Source: Campylobacterales bacterium
GTDB taxonomy: Bacteria; Campylobacterota; Campylobacteria; Campylobacterales; JALSKU01
Length of the DNA stretch: 41,139 nt
Assembly: GCA_027065125.1 (NCBI GenBank)
Contig: JAMOOV010000109.1
Span: forward strand, 1-41,139
Reading direction: 5' to 3'
This document shows positions 7,400 to 16,088 of this stretch, in pieces. Every line of letters begins with the position of its first letter. Within the stretch, counting starts at the first letter, position 1. The notes under the pieces were generated by a model, which saw only the letters and a program-made list of their open reading frames with translations, was not told where the DNA came from and searched no databases. The position numbers and the translations under genes are program-made.

Positions 7400-9214
7400 T
7401 CAAAGAGAAAATTTTTTAATAAACTCATCATTTATATCAATAAGTCCTCTTTTTCTTAAATCATCCAAAACCTCTTTGTTACATTCAACATCACCGGGCC
7501 ATTCTCGCTCATGCCCATCTATTGTGTTTTTATTGGTTGCATCAATGCCTATAAAATTTTCGGATAAAAATATATCCCTTTTGGCATCTATATTATTTAC
7601 TACTCTCCATATAAGCATATAAGGATTATCCAAATCATTCTTCTTGTCATCAATAAATACAATAAGCTTTGTATATGGTTTTATAGGTTCTAATTTATCA
7701 AAAAGAGTACTCATTTTCTCTGTTTTTACAACTTTTATAATCGCTATAGGAGTTTTTGTATTGGTTTTATACTGTCTTAGTGCTGTTATATCGGATGAAA
7801 CGGATCGTGATATATTTAAAAGCTCATCATCTTGAATGATTTTTTTATTTGGATCAGCTATGACATCGCCAGTACAATCAATACCCAGCTTACCGCCGTA
7901 ACAACTTCCGGGTGAAGAGTGATCAAGTGCATCACAAACACCTTCACTAATAATTATATTATTCATATCGACTCTATTTAAAATATAATCACTCAATTTT
8001 TCATAATCATTTAAATCGGGGGCATCTTCATTGACAAATATAGCATGTTTTACAAAGCTCATCTGCCCTACTCCCCAAAAAGCATGCATAAACTGTTTTG
8101 CATGACCCGGATACATTGTTTTCATTTTTGCTATTATAAGATTGTGAAAAACACCATTTTCAGGCATACGATAGTCTATCAATTCAGGTGCTGTAGTTTT
8201 TAAAAGCGGCAAGAAAACTCTCTCAGTAGCCCATCCCATATATTTATCCTCTAAAGGAGGCTTTCCTACTACAGTTGCTTGGTATATAGGTTTTTCTTTG
8301 CTTGTTATACAAGTTACATCCATTACAGGATATGGTTCTTTTAGTGTATAGTATCCGGTATGATCCCCGAAAGGTCCCTCTATCTCCATCTTATTTGGAT
8401 CTACAAAACCCTCTATAACAATATCTACATCAGCAGGTATATATATATCGTTTGTTATAGATTTTACCAGCCTTGGATTTTCACCCTTTATCAAACCATA
8501 AAGCAGAAGTTCAAACATGCCATTTGGCATAGGGGCTTGTCCACACCAAATATAAAGAGGGTCTCCGCCTATTGCCACGGATACCGGCATTTTTTTGTTG
8601 GCTTTTTTATATTCATGGAAAAAATGAGCCGCATCTTTATGAATCTGCCAATGCATACCAAGTCTGTTTTTATCATAAACTTGGAGTCTATACATTCCGA
8701 GGTTTTGTTTCTCTCCATCAAGAGATACAGTATAAACCTGCCCCATGGTGATAAATGGTCCACCATCCTCATCCCAAGTTTTAAGTATAGGAAAATCGTA
8801 TAGATTTACACTTTTACCTTTTTGTTCTCTCTCTTGACAAGCTCCCCTAAATCTTTCTCTTTTTGGAAAAACTTTTCTAAGTTCAAAAAGCTTAGTAAAC
8901 ATTTCTATCTTTTTATTAAAGCTTTTTGGAGGCTTCATATGCAAAAGCTCTTCTATTTGTTTCGCAACTTTGTCAGGCTCTCTTGTAAAGATAAGATTTG
9001 TAGCTTCATAGGAGCAAAATGTATTCATTAGAACAGGCATATTGTATTTGACACCAAGTCTTCTTGAAACGACATTAGTAAAAAGTAAAGCCTTTGAATC
9101 CTCTTTTTTAACTTCCACATATGCTATATGAGCTATCTCAAGATCTATATCAACCTCTTTGTCTATAACTCTTAATAGATTATTCTTTTTTAGTAAATCT
9201 ACAACTCTTTGCAT
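7400..9214 (-). CDS. ubiD: UbiD-family prenylated-FMN decarboxylase (probable menaquinone pathway)
   Basis: This 604-residue protein matches the UbiD family throughout. Examples are LGMYRLQVYDKNRLGMHWQIHKD (about 175-195), the EGPFGDHTGYYT signature (about residue 290) and the C-terminal DITALRQY region. UbiD enzymes use prenylated FMN, supplied by UbiX, to decarboxylate aromatic or acrylic acids. In Campylobacterota, which make menaquinone by the futalosine route, a UbiD homologue is thought to perform the late decarboxylation of 1,4-dihydroxy-6-naphthoate. That assignment is from pathway knowledge, not visible here. It directly follows hemC with no gap and ends before a strong terminator, so it is the last gene of a long operon. 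Confidence 0.93.
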   Translation of the reverse strand: MQRVVDLLKKNNLLRVIDKEVDIDLEIAHIAYVEVKKEDSKALLFTNVVSRRLGVKYNMPVLMNTFCSYEATNLIFTREPDKVAKQIEELLHMKPPKSFNKKIEMFTKLFELRKVFPKRERFRGACQEREQKGKSVNLYDFPILKTWDEDGGPFITMGQVYTVSLDGEKQNLGMYRLQVYDKNRLGMHWQIHKDAAHFFHEYKKANKKMPVSVAIGGDPLYIWCGQAPMPNGMFELLLYGLIKGENPRLVKSITNDIYIPADVDIVIEGFVDPNKMEIEGPFGDHTGYYTLKEPYPVMDVTCITSKEKPIYQATVVGKPPLEDKYMGWATERVFLPLLKTTAPELIDYRMPENGVFHNLIIAKMKTMYPGHAKQFMHAFWGVGQMSFVKHAIFVNEDAPDLNDYEKLSDYILNRVDMNNIIISEGVCDALDHSSPGSCYGGKLGIDCTGDVIADPNKKIIQDDELLNISRSVSSDITALRQYKTNTKTPIAIIKVVKTEKMSTLFDKLEPIKPYTKLIVFIDDKKNDLDNPYMLIWRVVNNIDAKRDIFLSENFIGIDATNKNTIDGHEREWPGDVECNKEVLDDLRKRGLIDINDEFIKKFSL

Positions 9215-10174
9215 CTACAACCTTTGTGCTACACTATCTTTAAATGCTATCTTTTCAGCCTCTTTCAATATATCCAAAGCTCCAGCCTCTTTCATTATTT
9301 TAGCCATCTTAATACCAAGCCCTTTAGAGTTATCTAAAGTGGAATTTATCTTTTTTTTCAGTATATGAGTTCCATCAGGAAATCCAACCATTGCCCTCAC
9401 AACAACACTATCTTCTTCTATCTTGGCATTGATTGAAACAGGAGCCGAACATCCTGCACCAATCTCTTTTACAAAATCTCTTTCAATTTCAGTACATAAA
9501 GCTGTCTCTTCGTCATTCAAGCTAAGTGCTATCTCTCTAACTCGTTTATTTGCACTAACTATCTCAATGCCCAAAGAGGCTTGTCCCATAGGTGGAGTCA
9601 TCATGTCAAAAGGAAGTTTTTGTACAAAAGGTATATCTTTTAAAAGATCGAGCCTCTTAAGTCCAATATATGCCAATACAATAGCATCATACTGCCCCTC
9701 TCTAAGTTTTCTAAGTCTTGTGTTTACATTACCTCTTAAATCTTTCATTTGCAAATCACTCCTAACGGACTTGATCTGCATTCTTCGCCTTAAGCTCGTA
9801 GTGCCTACAACGGCATTTTTCGGTAACTCATCAAAACTCTTATACTTATGAGAAAGAAATACATCACTTTGATCTTCTCTTTTAGTAATAGCGACAAGTT
9901 CCAATCCATCAGGTATAAAGGTGGGGACATCTTTTAGTGAATGCACAGCCATATCGGCATTGCCTGCAAGCATCTCATCCTCAAGCTCTTTAGTAAAATG
10001 TCCTTTTCCCCCTATAAGAGCTAAAGGCTTATCAAGTATCTTATCTCCTCGACTTGTTATTTTGTTTAATTCAACCTTTACATCTGAAAATCTTTTTTCA
10101 ATCTCATCTTTAACAAAATATGCCTGCCATAGAGCCAAATCACTCGCTCTTGTTGCTATTACAATCTTTTCCAC
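9215..10174 (-). CDS. hemC: Hydroxymethylbilane synthase (porphobilinogen deaminase)
   Basis: This 319-residue protein starts with GTG. MEKIVIATRASDLALWQA opens the family. HSLKD (78-82) holds the catalytic aspartate, TTSLRRRMQI (about 125-134) and RGNVNTRL bind substrate, and GAGCSAPV has the cysteine (C242) that anchors the dipyrromethane cofactor. The enzyme joins four porphobilinogen molecules into the linear tetrapyrrole of haem synthesis. The start overlaps the stop of the DsbC-like gene by one base. hemA lies four genes upstream in the same run. Confidence 0.97.
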   Translation of the reverse strand: MEKIVIATRASDLALWQAYFVKDEIEKRFSDVKVELNKITSRGDKILDKPLALIGGKGHFTKELEDEMLAGNADMAVHSLKDVPTFIPDGLELVAITKREDQSDVFLSHKYKSFDELPKNAVVGTTSLRRRMQIKSVRSDLQMKDLRGNVNTRLRKLREGQYDAIVLAYIGLKRLDLLKDIPFVQKLPFDMMTPPMGQASLGIEIVSANKRVREIALSLNDEETALCTEIERDFVKEIGAGCSAPVSINAKIEEDSVVVRAMVGFPDGTHILKKKINSTLDNSKGLGIKMAKIMKEAGALDILKEAEKIAFKDSVAQRL

Positions 10175-11040
10175 TATTTATACTCTTTCATAAGTTTTTC
10201 TATCTTCTCTCTTCCTTTGTCATATTTTCCATTTATATATATCGTGGGGGTTCCATTTATCATAAGTTTATTTGATTTATGCAAATCCTCTTTATATCTT
10301 TTTAAAACATCTTTTTGATTGATATCATCCATTGTAATATCAGTTTTTAACTCTTTATTAAATCTATCCAAAACAGTCTTTGCATCATGCTTTTTTGTGT
10401 CAAAATTTGATTGATAAACTTTCTCTTCAAGACCAATATTTCCCTTTTTATCGGCTGCTATCAAAGCTTTTACGATAGTATCGGAGCCGGGATGTATCAC
10501 AAGTGGCAAATGATAATAGTATAGAGCAAATGTATTAGGATGTTTTTTAACAAATTCCATCAAATCAGGAATAAAATCCATACAAAACGGACACTGAGGA
10601 TCACTAAAAACAAGAAGTCTATATTTCGCATCACTGCTACCGTATAACAAATGTTTTTTATCATAATATGAATTGTCAGCATCTATAGAAAAATTTTTCA
10701 ATACTTCATCTTTTACTTTTTTCTTATTAGACAAATTAACAAATTGTCTGGCAATATAGTTTCCATCTGAAAACAGAACATCTTTTATAGTGATAACTCT
10801 ATTGTTTTGTTTTAATAACTTTAACTCTATTGTTATCACATAAGCCTTCCATCCGGAAATCTTTTTTGATATATCAACAACTTTTGCCACTTTAAAACCC
10901 AAAACTTTTATATTTTTATTTGGTTTTATAGATGTAGTTAAAAATTTTTCTATTTTTTGTTTTGTTGTTAAATTACCCGCAGCAAAAATCAGTACTACAC
11001 TACTTATCCATATCGTCAATAACTTCGACATCAATGACAT
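10174..11040 (-). CDS. DsbC/DsbG-like periplasmic thiol:disulfide oxidoreductase
   Basis: I place the start at the ATG at 11040, because the AAAGGAG at about 11045-11052 is well spaced for it. An ATG 18 bases earlier precedes that site. The 288-residue protein has an N-terminal hydrophobic signal (LLTIWISSVVLIFAAG), a dimerisation-like beta domain to about residue 125, and a thioredoxin domain with SDPQCPFCMDF (C150, C153). A cis-proline stretch, NGTPTIYINGKYD, lies near the end. This layout fits DsbC/DsbG-type isomerases that reshuffle disulfides outside the cytoplasm. Its start overlaps fxsA by about 40 bases. The location in a haem/quinone gene run suggests, but does not show, a role in cytochrome maturation. 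Confidence 0.86.
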   Translation of the reverse strand: MSLMSKLLTIWISSVVLIFAAGNLTTKQKIEKFLTTSIKPNKNIKVLGFKVAKVVDISKKISGWKAYVITIELKLLKQNNRVITIKDVLFSDGNYIARQFVNLSNKKKVKDEVLKNFSIDADNSYYDKKHLLYGSSDAKYRLLVFSDPQCPFCMDFIPDLMEFVKKHPNTFALYYYHLPLVIHPGSDTIVKALIAADKKGNIGLEEKVYQSNFDTKKHDAKTVLDRFNKELKTDITMDDINQKDVLKRYKEDLHKSNKLMINGTPTIYINGKYDKGREKIEKLMKEYK

Positions 11041-11395
11041 CATCACTCCTTTTTTCATCTTTTTTAAATCTGTAAAATCTTTTTGTAATCATCAAAGCAA
11101 TATAGGGAAACTGGAACAGCACTCCTACCATATCACTTAAAAAACCCGGTATTATTAGCAAAACTGCACCTATAAGCATAAAAATATTTAATCTCATAAA
11201 CTCCTCTTCGCTTATCCTCTTTTCCACAATCGCCCTAAAACCTTCCGAAAAGGAATTGCTGAGATTGGCTATAATAATAAATCCTATTATCGCAGAAATG
11301 ATAACTTCAAGAAATGTTGCAAAAGCCCCTACCTCTCTTCCTATATTTAAGGTAACCGTAATCTCTAAAAATAGATAAATTAAAAAATATACCAT
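11000..11395 (-). CDS. fxsA: FxsA-family membrane protein
   Basis: This 131-residue protein has a family-like opening, then LEVIISAIIGFIIIAN and LIGAVLLIIPGFLSDMVGV, the latter being the characteristic FxsA segment with Pro-Gly-Phe-x-(S/T)-D. About three hydrophobic segments are followed by a charged C-terminal tail. FxsA was named for relief of phage exclusion in E. coli. Its normal role is not settled. It starts immediately after the proS stop codon (TAG then ATG) and overlaps the DsbC-like gene downstream. Confidence 0.88.
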   Translation of the reverse strand: MVYFLIYLFLEITVTLNIGREVGAFATFLEVIISAIIGFIIIANLSNSFSEGFRAIVEKRISEEEFMRLNIFMLIGAVLLIIPGFLSDMVGVLFQFPYIALMITKRFYRFKKDEKRSDDVIDVEVIDDMDK

Positions 11396-13099
11396 CTAAA
11401 TCAACTCTTTCAAATAATCCAGTACTTTATCACTATCTATACTTGTTTTCTCAAGTGTCCTTCTATCCACAACTTCTACTTTGCCCTCTTTGAGAGATTT
11501 ACCTACGATTAAAGCATAAGGAAAGCCAATAAGTTCAAAATCTTTCATCTTAAAACCAAATCTCTCTTTTCTATCATCAATTATAACCTCTTTACCCATA
11601 GATAATAATTTATTATATATCTTATCGGCAAAATTAAGCTCATCTTCATTTTTAATATTTGAAACGATGATATCAAGAGCAAATGGGGTACTCTCTTTTG
11701 TCCAAATACATCCCTTATCATCATGAGATTGCTCTATCACAACTGCTACAAGCCTACTTACACCTATACCGTAAGTCCCCATGATAAATGGTTTTGACTT
11801 GCCGTTCTTATCTAAAAATTCAGCTTTCAAAGGTTTTGAATACCTATCTCCGAGCTTAAAAATATGTCCTACCTCTATCCCTTTGGTGTGAGACAATATA
11901 CCTCCGCAATGAGGACAAATATCACCCTCTCTAACTTCAGCAAGATCAGCGAAATTATCTAAAAATTTATCTTTCAACGAGTAACCAACAAAGTGATAAT
12001 CCACCTCATTTGCACCGCATATCAAATTTTCCTTATCTTTTAATTCATTATCTATAATAACTTTTACATTTTTAACATCAGGACCTATAAAGCCCGGAGT
12101 AACACCAAGATCTTTTAACTCATTTTCACTGACATCTTCAATCTCCAATGCCTCTACAGAATTTAAAGCCTTTGTTTCCTCAAGGTTATCATCACCTCTT
12201 AAAAAGAAAATAACAACTTCACTTTCACCATTTTCATATATAGCTTTTTTTGCAACTGCTTTTATGAGATAATATGGCTCTATCATAAAAAATTCAGCCA
12301 AAGAATCAATGGTTTTTATATCCGGAGTAAAAAACTTTCCGGGCTGCATTTGAGGCTCCTCGTCATAAGGAGAGACCCTCTTTGCTCTTTTTGCAACCTC
12401 TATATTTGCTGCATTTTGGCAACTATCACATATAACTATATCATCTTCTCCATTATCGGCCAATACCATAAATTCTCTACTGCCTACACCCCCTATGGCA
12501 CCGCTATCGGCATCCACAACTCTAAAGTCAAGTCCAAGTCTTGTAAATATCTTAGAGTAAGTTTCTTGCATAAGATCAAATTCTCTATCTAAATCCTCAT
12601 AACTATCGTGAAAACTATAGCCATCCTCCATCAAAAACTCTCTACCTCTTAAAAGCCCGAACCTTGGTCTTGCTTCATCTCTAAATTTTGTATTTATCTG
12701 GTATAGATGAAGAGGAAGTTGTTTGTAACTTTTGACTCTATTTCTCACCAAGTCCACCATCATCTCTTCAGCGGTAGGACTCAAGACAAACTCATTCTCT
12801 TTTCTATCCTTAAATCTCAAAAGCTCTTTGCCATACTTGGCAAACCTTCCGCTCTCCTTCCAAAGTTCACTAGGAGTTACAAAACCAAGCTGAACCTCTT
12901 GGCAATTTGCCTTATCAAGTTCATCTTTAACTATACTTCTTATCTTTTCTAACACAATTTTACCCATAGGTAAAAAGTTGTATATACCGCTTCCTACCTG
13001 AGTTATAAAACCTGCTTGTATTAAAAGTTTATGACTTGGTAAAACAGCATCATTGGGTGCATTTTTGGTTGTAGGTATAAAAAGATTGGAAAATCTCAC
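11396..13099 (-). CDS. proS: Prolyl-tRNA synthetase
   Basis: This 567-residue bacterial-type enzyme starts with GTG behind AGGAG. Class II motif 2 is seen in [26 protein letters not shown] (about 138-163, quoted in parts: RDEARPRFG and [10 protein letters not shown]). Motif 3 is [19 protein letters not shown]. Between them lies the roughly 180-residue insertion that edits mischarged Ala-tRNA(Pro), and the C-terminal anticodon-binding domain begins near [17 protein letters not shown] CxxC at [10 protein letters not shown] sits late in the catalytic domain. The GTG overlaps the hemA stop (GTGA), which indicates coupled translation. Confidence 0.97.
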   Translation of the reverse strand: MRFSNLFIPTTKNAPNDAVLPSHKLLIQAGFITQVGSGIYNFLPMGKIVLEKIRSIVKDELDKANCQEVQLGFVTPSELWKESGRFAKYGKELLRFKDRKENEFVLSPTAEEMMVDLVRNRVKSYKQLPLHLYQINTKFRDEARPRFGLLRGREFLMEDGYSFHDSYEDLDREFDLMQETYSKIFTRLGLDFRVVDADSGAIGGVGSREFMVLADNGEDDIVICDSCQNAANIEVAKRAKRVSPYDEEPQMQPGKFFTPDIKTIDSLAEFFMIEPYYLIKAVAKKAIYENGESEVVIFFLRGDDNLEETKALNSVEALEIEDVSENELKDLGVTPGFIGPDVKNVKVIIDNELKDKENLICGANEVDYHFVGYSLKDKFLDNFADLAEVREGDICPHCGGILSHTKGIEVGHIFKLGDRYSKPLKAEFLDKNGKSKPFIMGTYGIGVSRLVAVVIEQSHDDKGCIWTKESTPFALDIIVSNIKNEDELNFADKIYNKLLSMGKEVIIDDRKERFGFKMKDFELIGFPYALIVGKSLKEGKVEVVDRRTLEKTSIDSDKVLDYLKELI

Positions 13100-14436
13100 T
13101 TACTCTCCTTTATTTTTGGATCTTTTTTTGTATCTTGTTCCATTTGGTATTCGCATTTATACATATTTATGGATTTTCTTTGATTTTCATTGACATCAAA
13201 AAGGTATTGAAAAGATTGGACTATAGTATCAAACTCAGGGTCTTCGGCTATCTTTTTTAGATTGCAAGTCGGTTTATGCAAAAATGTATTAAAAGCTTGA
13301 TGAAGTATCTTTTCAACTTCATCTTTATGTTCTTTTGGCAAATATCCCTTTTTTATGGCTCTATCAAGCTCTTTTTGAGCTGACTTCTTTGCCATATCTC
13401 TCATTCTCTTAATGATAGGATCAACCTGCAAGGTTTGTAGCCACTTATAAAACTCCATAGTAAATTTACCAATAATTGAGTAAGCTATACCTGCTTGTTT
13501 TTCTCTAAAAGCTTGATTTTGAGAGGCTATGCTTTTTAAATCATCTACAGTATGTAGCTTTATATTTTTATCTTTGCAGCTATCTTCTATATCCCTCGGT
13601 ACCGCTATATCAAACCAGTGCCTTTCAAAATCAACCTCTTTAACCATATCCTTTGTGATAACATATCCATTTGCACTGGTGGCTGAAAAAAGAACTCTGT
13701 ATTTATTGAGATACATGGAAAGTTTACTAAAATCATCAGCCATAGTTGTCCCGCCTAATTCATCAGCTAACTTTTTGGCTTTTTCAAGATTTCTATTTAT
13801 GATAATAACATTTACACCGTTTTTTACAAGATATTCCGCACAAATCCTACTCATCTCTCCGGCTCCCACCACGATAGTAGAAAATCCAGCCAATGATCCG
13901 CCAAATACCTCTTTTGCCTGATTGACGGCTACACTGGAAATGGAAACAGGAGTAGAGGATATCTCCGTACTACTTCTAACGGCTGCCGCACATCTGAAAG
14001 TATGGTGCATTACTCTTGCTATCTTTTGGGAACAAAAACCGTGATCGAAACAAAATCTAAAAGCATCTTTTATCTGTCCTACTATTTGAGTCTCTCCGAT
14101 AGCTATACTTTCAAGAGATGAAGCAACGGCAAATATATGATGAATAGCTCCGCTATCTTCGTATATATCCGCTCTACCCTCCAACTCTTCAACCGACAAA
14201 GAGGATATCTCCGAGAGTTCACAAAAGATATGTTCAAGAGCTTTTTCACAATCATTAACACTCACTAAAATCTCCACTCTATTACAAGTTGAGATCACCA
14301 TAACTTCATTGATATTCTCATGTTCGATAACTTTTTTGGAAAAATCTATCTTTTTTTCATCACTATTAAATGCTAACTTCTCTCTTGTCATTATATCGCT
14401 ATTTTTATGCGAGAAACTCACAATAAGATAATTCAT
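13096..14436 (-). CDS. hemA: Glutamyl-tRNA reductase
   Basis: This 446-residue protein has STCNRVEI with the nucleophilic cysteine at residue 51, [15 protein letters not shown] (substrate and tRNA recognition) and an NADPH-binding stretch, [17 protein letters not shown]. It reduces glutamyl-tRNA to glutamate-1-semialdehyde, the first committed step of haem synthesis by the C5 route. The C-terminus carries the dimerisation helix. An extra polar tail of about 25 residues follows. AAAGGAA precedes the ATG by 4 bases. It is co-directional with proS (4-base overlap). Confidence 0.97.
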   Translation of the reverse strand: MNYLIVSFSHKNSDIMTREKLAFNSDEKKIDFSKKVIEHENINEVMVISTCNRVEILVSVNDCEKALEHIFCELSEISSLSVEELEGRADIYEDSGAIHHIFAVASSLESIAIGETQIVGQIKDAFRFCFDHGFCSQKIARVMHHTFRCAAAVRSSTEISSTPVSISSVAVNQAKEVFGGSLAGFSTIVVGAGEMSRICAEYLVKNGVNVIIINRNLEKAKKLADELGGTTMADDFSKLSMYLNKYRVLFSATSANGYVITKDMVKEVDFERHWFDIAVPRDIEDSCKDKNIKLHTVDDLKSIASQNQAFREKQAGIAYSIIGKFTMEFYKWLQTLQVDPIIKRMRDMAKKSAQKELDRAIKKGYLPKEHKDEVEKILHQAFNTFLHKPTCNLKKIAEDPEFDTIVQSFQYLFDVNENQRKSINMYKCEYQMEQDTKKDPKIKESK

Positions 14437-14445
14437 ACTATTCCT

Positions 14446-15342
14446 TTAGTACTCTCTTTGAATCATATCTTGTATGATCTTTTCAAGTTCAATATTTTTA
14501 TACTCTTTTATACTTTGTATGGCTTCCATAGCCAAATCACGAGCCAACTCCAAAGAGTTTTCTATAGCTCCATATTGTTTCATGTTTGTTATAACCCAGT
14601 TTTTCTCTTCATTTGTCAAATCTTTTTTAAATAGATTTTCAAGCTTTACTTTATCATCTTTGGATAATTTATCATAGAGGTATATATAAGGGAGTGTTGC
14701 TTTTCCCTCTTTAAAGTCATGAAGAGCAGGTTTTCCAAGTGTTTTTGCATCTTGTGTGATATCCAATATATCATCTATTATCTGAAAAGCAAGGCCTAGA
14801 TTTTTGCCGTATAGGGCAAACTTTTTACTATCTTTACCACAAAGATAAGCTGCAGATTCGGCTGATGCTTCTATAAGAGATGCCGTTTTTTTATCAATCA
14901 TATCAAAATATCTGTCTCTGTTTTTATTGAAACTTTTTGACAACTCCACATCAAGAAGTTCTCCTATAGATAGTCTTGTTACCGCATTTGAAATACTTTT
15001 TGCTACAAATTCAGGCAAAGATGTCAATTCATAATAAGCTTTGGAGTATAAAATATCCCCAAGCATAATTGCAGTCTTATCTCCAAAAAGAGCATTTATA
15101 GATTTTTTTCCTCTTCTCGTATCCGCATCATCAATAACATCGTCATGCAAAAGACTTGCCACTTGTATCATCTCCACGATAGCTGCCAAGACATAAGCCT
15201 CATCACTCTGTTCAGCTATTTTAAGTATCAATTTCGCTCTAAGTTTTTTTCCTGAAGTTATCTCTTTGTATAATTCTAAAACTTTTTTATCATTTAAATC
15301 ATTCAAAAATCCATTTACTATATCATCGACTCTTTGTAACAT
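14446..15342 (-). CDS. ispB: Polyprenyl diphosphate synthase (octaprenyl/heptaprenyl type)
   Basis: I choose the ATG at 15342, which has GAAAGGA just upstream. An ATG 15 bases earlier lacks such a site. The 298-residue protein has the first aspartate-rich motif in LLHDDVIDDADTRRG (67-72 region) and the second in FQIIDDILDIT. These chelate magnesium and bind the allylic and isopentenyl diphosphates. Long-chain trans-prenyl synthases make the menaquinone tail. Chain length cannot be decided by eye, so the ispB symbol is by analogy. Its neighbours ubiD, hemA and hemC fit a respiratory-cofactor theme. Confidence 0.92.
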   Translation of the reverse strand: MLQRVDDIVNGFLNDLNDKKVLELYKEITSGKKLRAKLILKIAEQSDEAYVLAAIVEMIQVASLLHDDVIDDADTRRGKKSINALFGDKTAIMLGDILYSKAYYELTSLPEFVAKSISNAVTRLSIGELLDVELSKSFNKNRDRYFDMIDKKTASLIEASAESAAYLCGKDSKKFALYGKNLGLAFQIIDDILDITQDAKTLGKPALHDFKEGKATLPYIYLYDKLSKDDKVKLENLFKKDLTNEEKNWVITNMKQYGAIENSLELARDLAMEAIQSIKEYKNIELEKIIQDMIQREY

Positions 15343-15778
15343 TTTTTCCTTTCGCATTCGGATCGATAAAATCCGTCAAAATCTTTAGTTTGTCATCTTT
15401 TATGAAAACATCTACCTTTGCAATACCTTTTTTTTCATCAAAATCTCTAAAAACTACAAGCAAATAAATCCTATCAACCACAGAACTGCCGATCGGCACA
15501 AGCTCTACTTCAAAACTTCCAAGTTTATAGCCTTTATATAAAATATGCTGAGATTTAACCTTTTGATACGAACTAAATGTAGTTAAAGCTCTATTTTTAT
15601 ATAATGTCCATCTAAAAGTAAAAATTCCATCTCTTAAAGATATCTTTTTATCTCTAAACGATATCAGTACTTTCGCCACTTGATCTTTTTTCAAGTTAAA
15701 TTGATACTGATGTTTCCATTTTGTCGCCGCCTGAAGAGTGCCAAACAACAATAAAACGGCAAAAAAAACTTTACTCAT
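15323..15778 (-). CDS. Exported protein of unknown function
   Basis: This 151-residue protein starts with a clear signal peptide (MSKVFFAVLLLFGTLQAA, probable cleavage near residue 18). The mature part is rich in beta strands and basic residues. I do not recognise a named family. A protein of this size and location, just upstream of the polyprenyl synthase and downstream of DUF2018, is also found in Campylobacter as I recall it, which supports a conserved lineage gene. It overlaps DUF2018 by 8 bases and the polyprenyl synthase by 20. Confidence 0.82.
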   Translation of the reverse strand: MSKVFFAVLLLFGTLQAATKWKHQYQFNLKKDQVAKVLISFRDKKISLRDGIFTFRWTLYKNRALTTFSSYQKVKSQHILYKGYKLGSFEVELVPIGSSVVDRIYLLVVFRDFDEKKGIAKVDVFIKDDKLKILTDFIDPNAKGKNVTKSR

Positions 15779-16049
15779 TTTGTGTCAAAACATTTCCCAT
15801 CATTTCTATATAGAGATTGTTTATCCTCTCGTCAACTTTATCTCTATTGTTGAAAATATAATTACTTATTATAGCATTTGTATCTTTATCTTCTCCAAGC
15901 ATATCTTCAAGCAAAAGCTCCATAGCCGCTATCTTTGCAATAGCATCATTTAACTCATTTTGCACAAGATTTCTATTTGCATTAAAAACTATATCGTAAA
16001 ATTTTTTTTCAGGTTTTCCTCCGAAAATATCATCATCTTCAAGCCACAT
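15771..16049 (-). CDS. DUF2018-family small protein
   Basis: This 92-residue acidic protein has MWLEDDDIFGGKPEKKFYDI at its start and ELNDAIAKIAAMELLLEDML in the middle, which I recognise as the DUF2018 family of Campylobacterota. It looks all-helical, with no membrane segment. Function is not established. An AGGGAGAAAAA site precedes the ATG, and a TATAAT lies about 31 bases upstream of it, so it may be the first gene of the nine-gene leftward operon that ends with ubiD. Confidence 0.88.
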   Translation of the reverse strand: MWLEDDDIFGGKPEKKFYDIVFNANRNLVQNELNDAIAKIAAMELLLEDMLGEDKDTNAIISNYIFNNRDKVDERINNLYIEMMGNVLTQNE

Positions 16050-16080
16050 TTTTTCTCCCTATATCTATTTCAAAGTCAAT

Positions 16081-16086
16081 ATTATA
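16081..16086 (-). promoter_or_regulatory. Candidate -10 element for the DUF2018-to-ubiD operon
   Basis: Reading leftward, TATAAT occurs at 16086-16081, just after the RND gene's TGA (16091-16089) and 32 bases before the DUF2018 ATG. The predicted start near 16074 leaves a leader of about 25 bases that includes the AGGGAG site. No good -35 is evident, as is common in Campylobacterota vegetative promoters. Read-through from rsmH-ftsL-RND is also possible. Confidence 0.55.
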
Positions 16087-16088
16087 TC

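Noticed and set aside
9423-9851. 142-codon open frame antisense to hemC
   Set aside because: It mirrors the conserved hemC codons and has no independent start signal.
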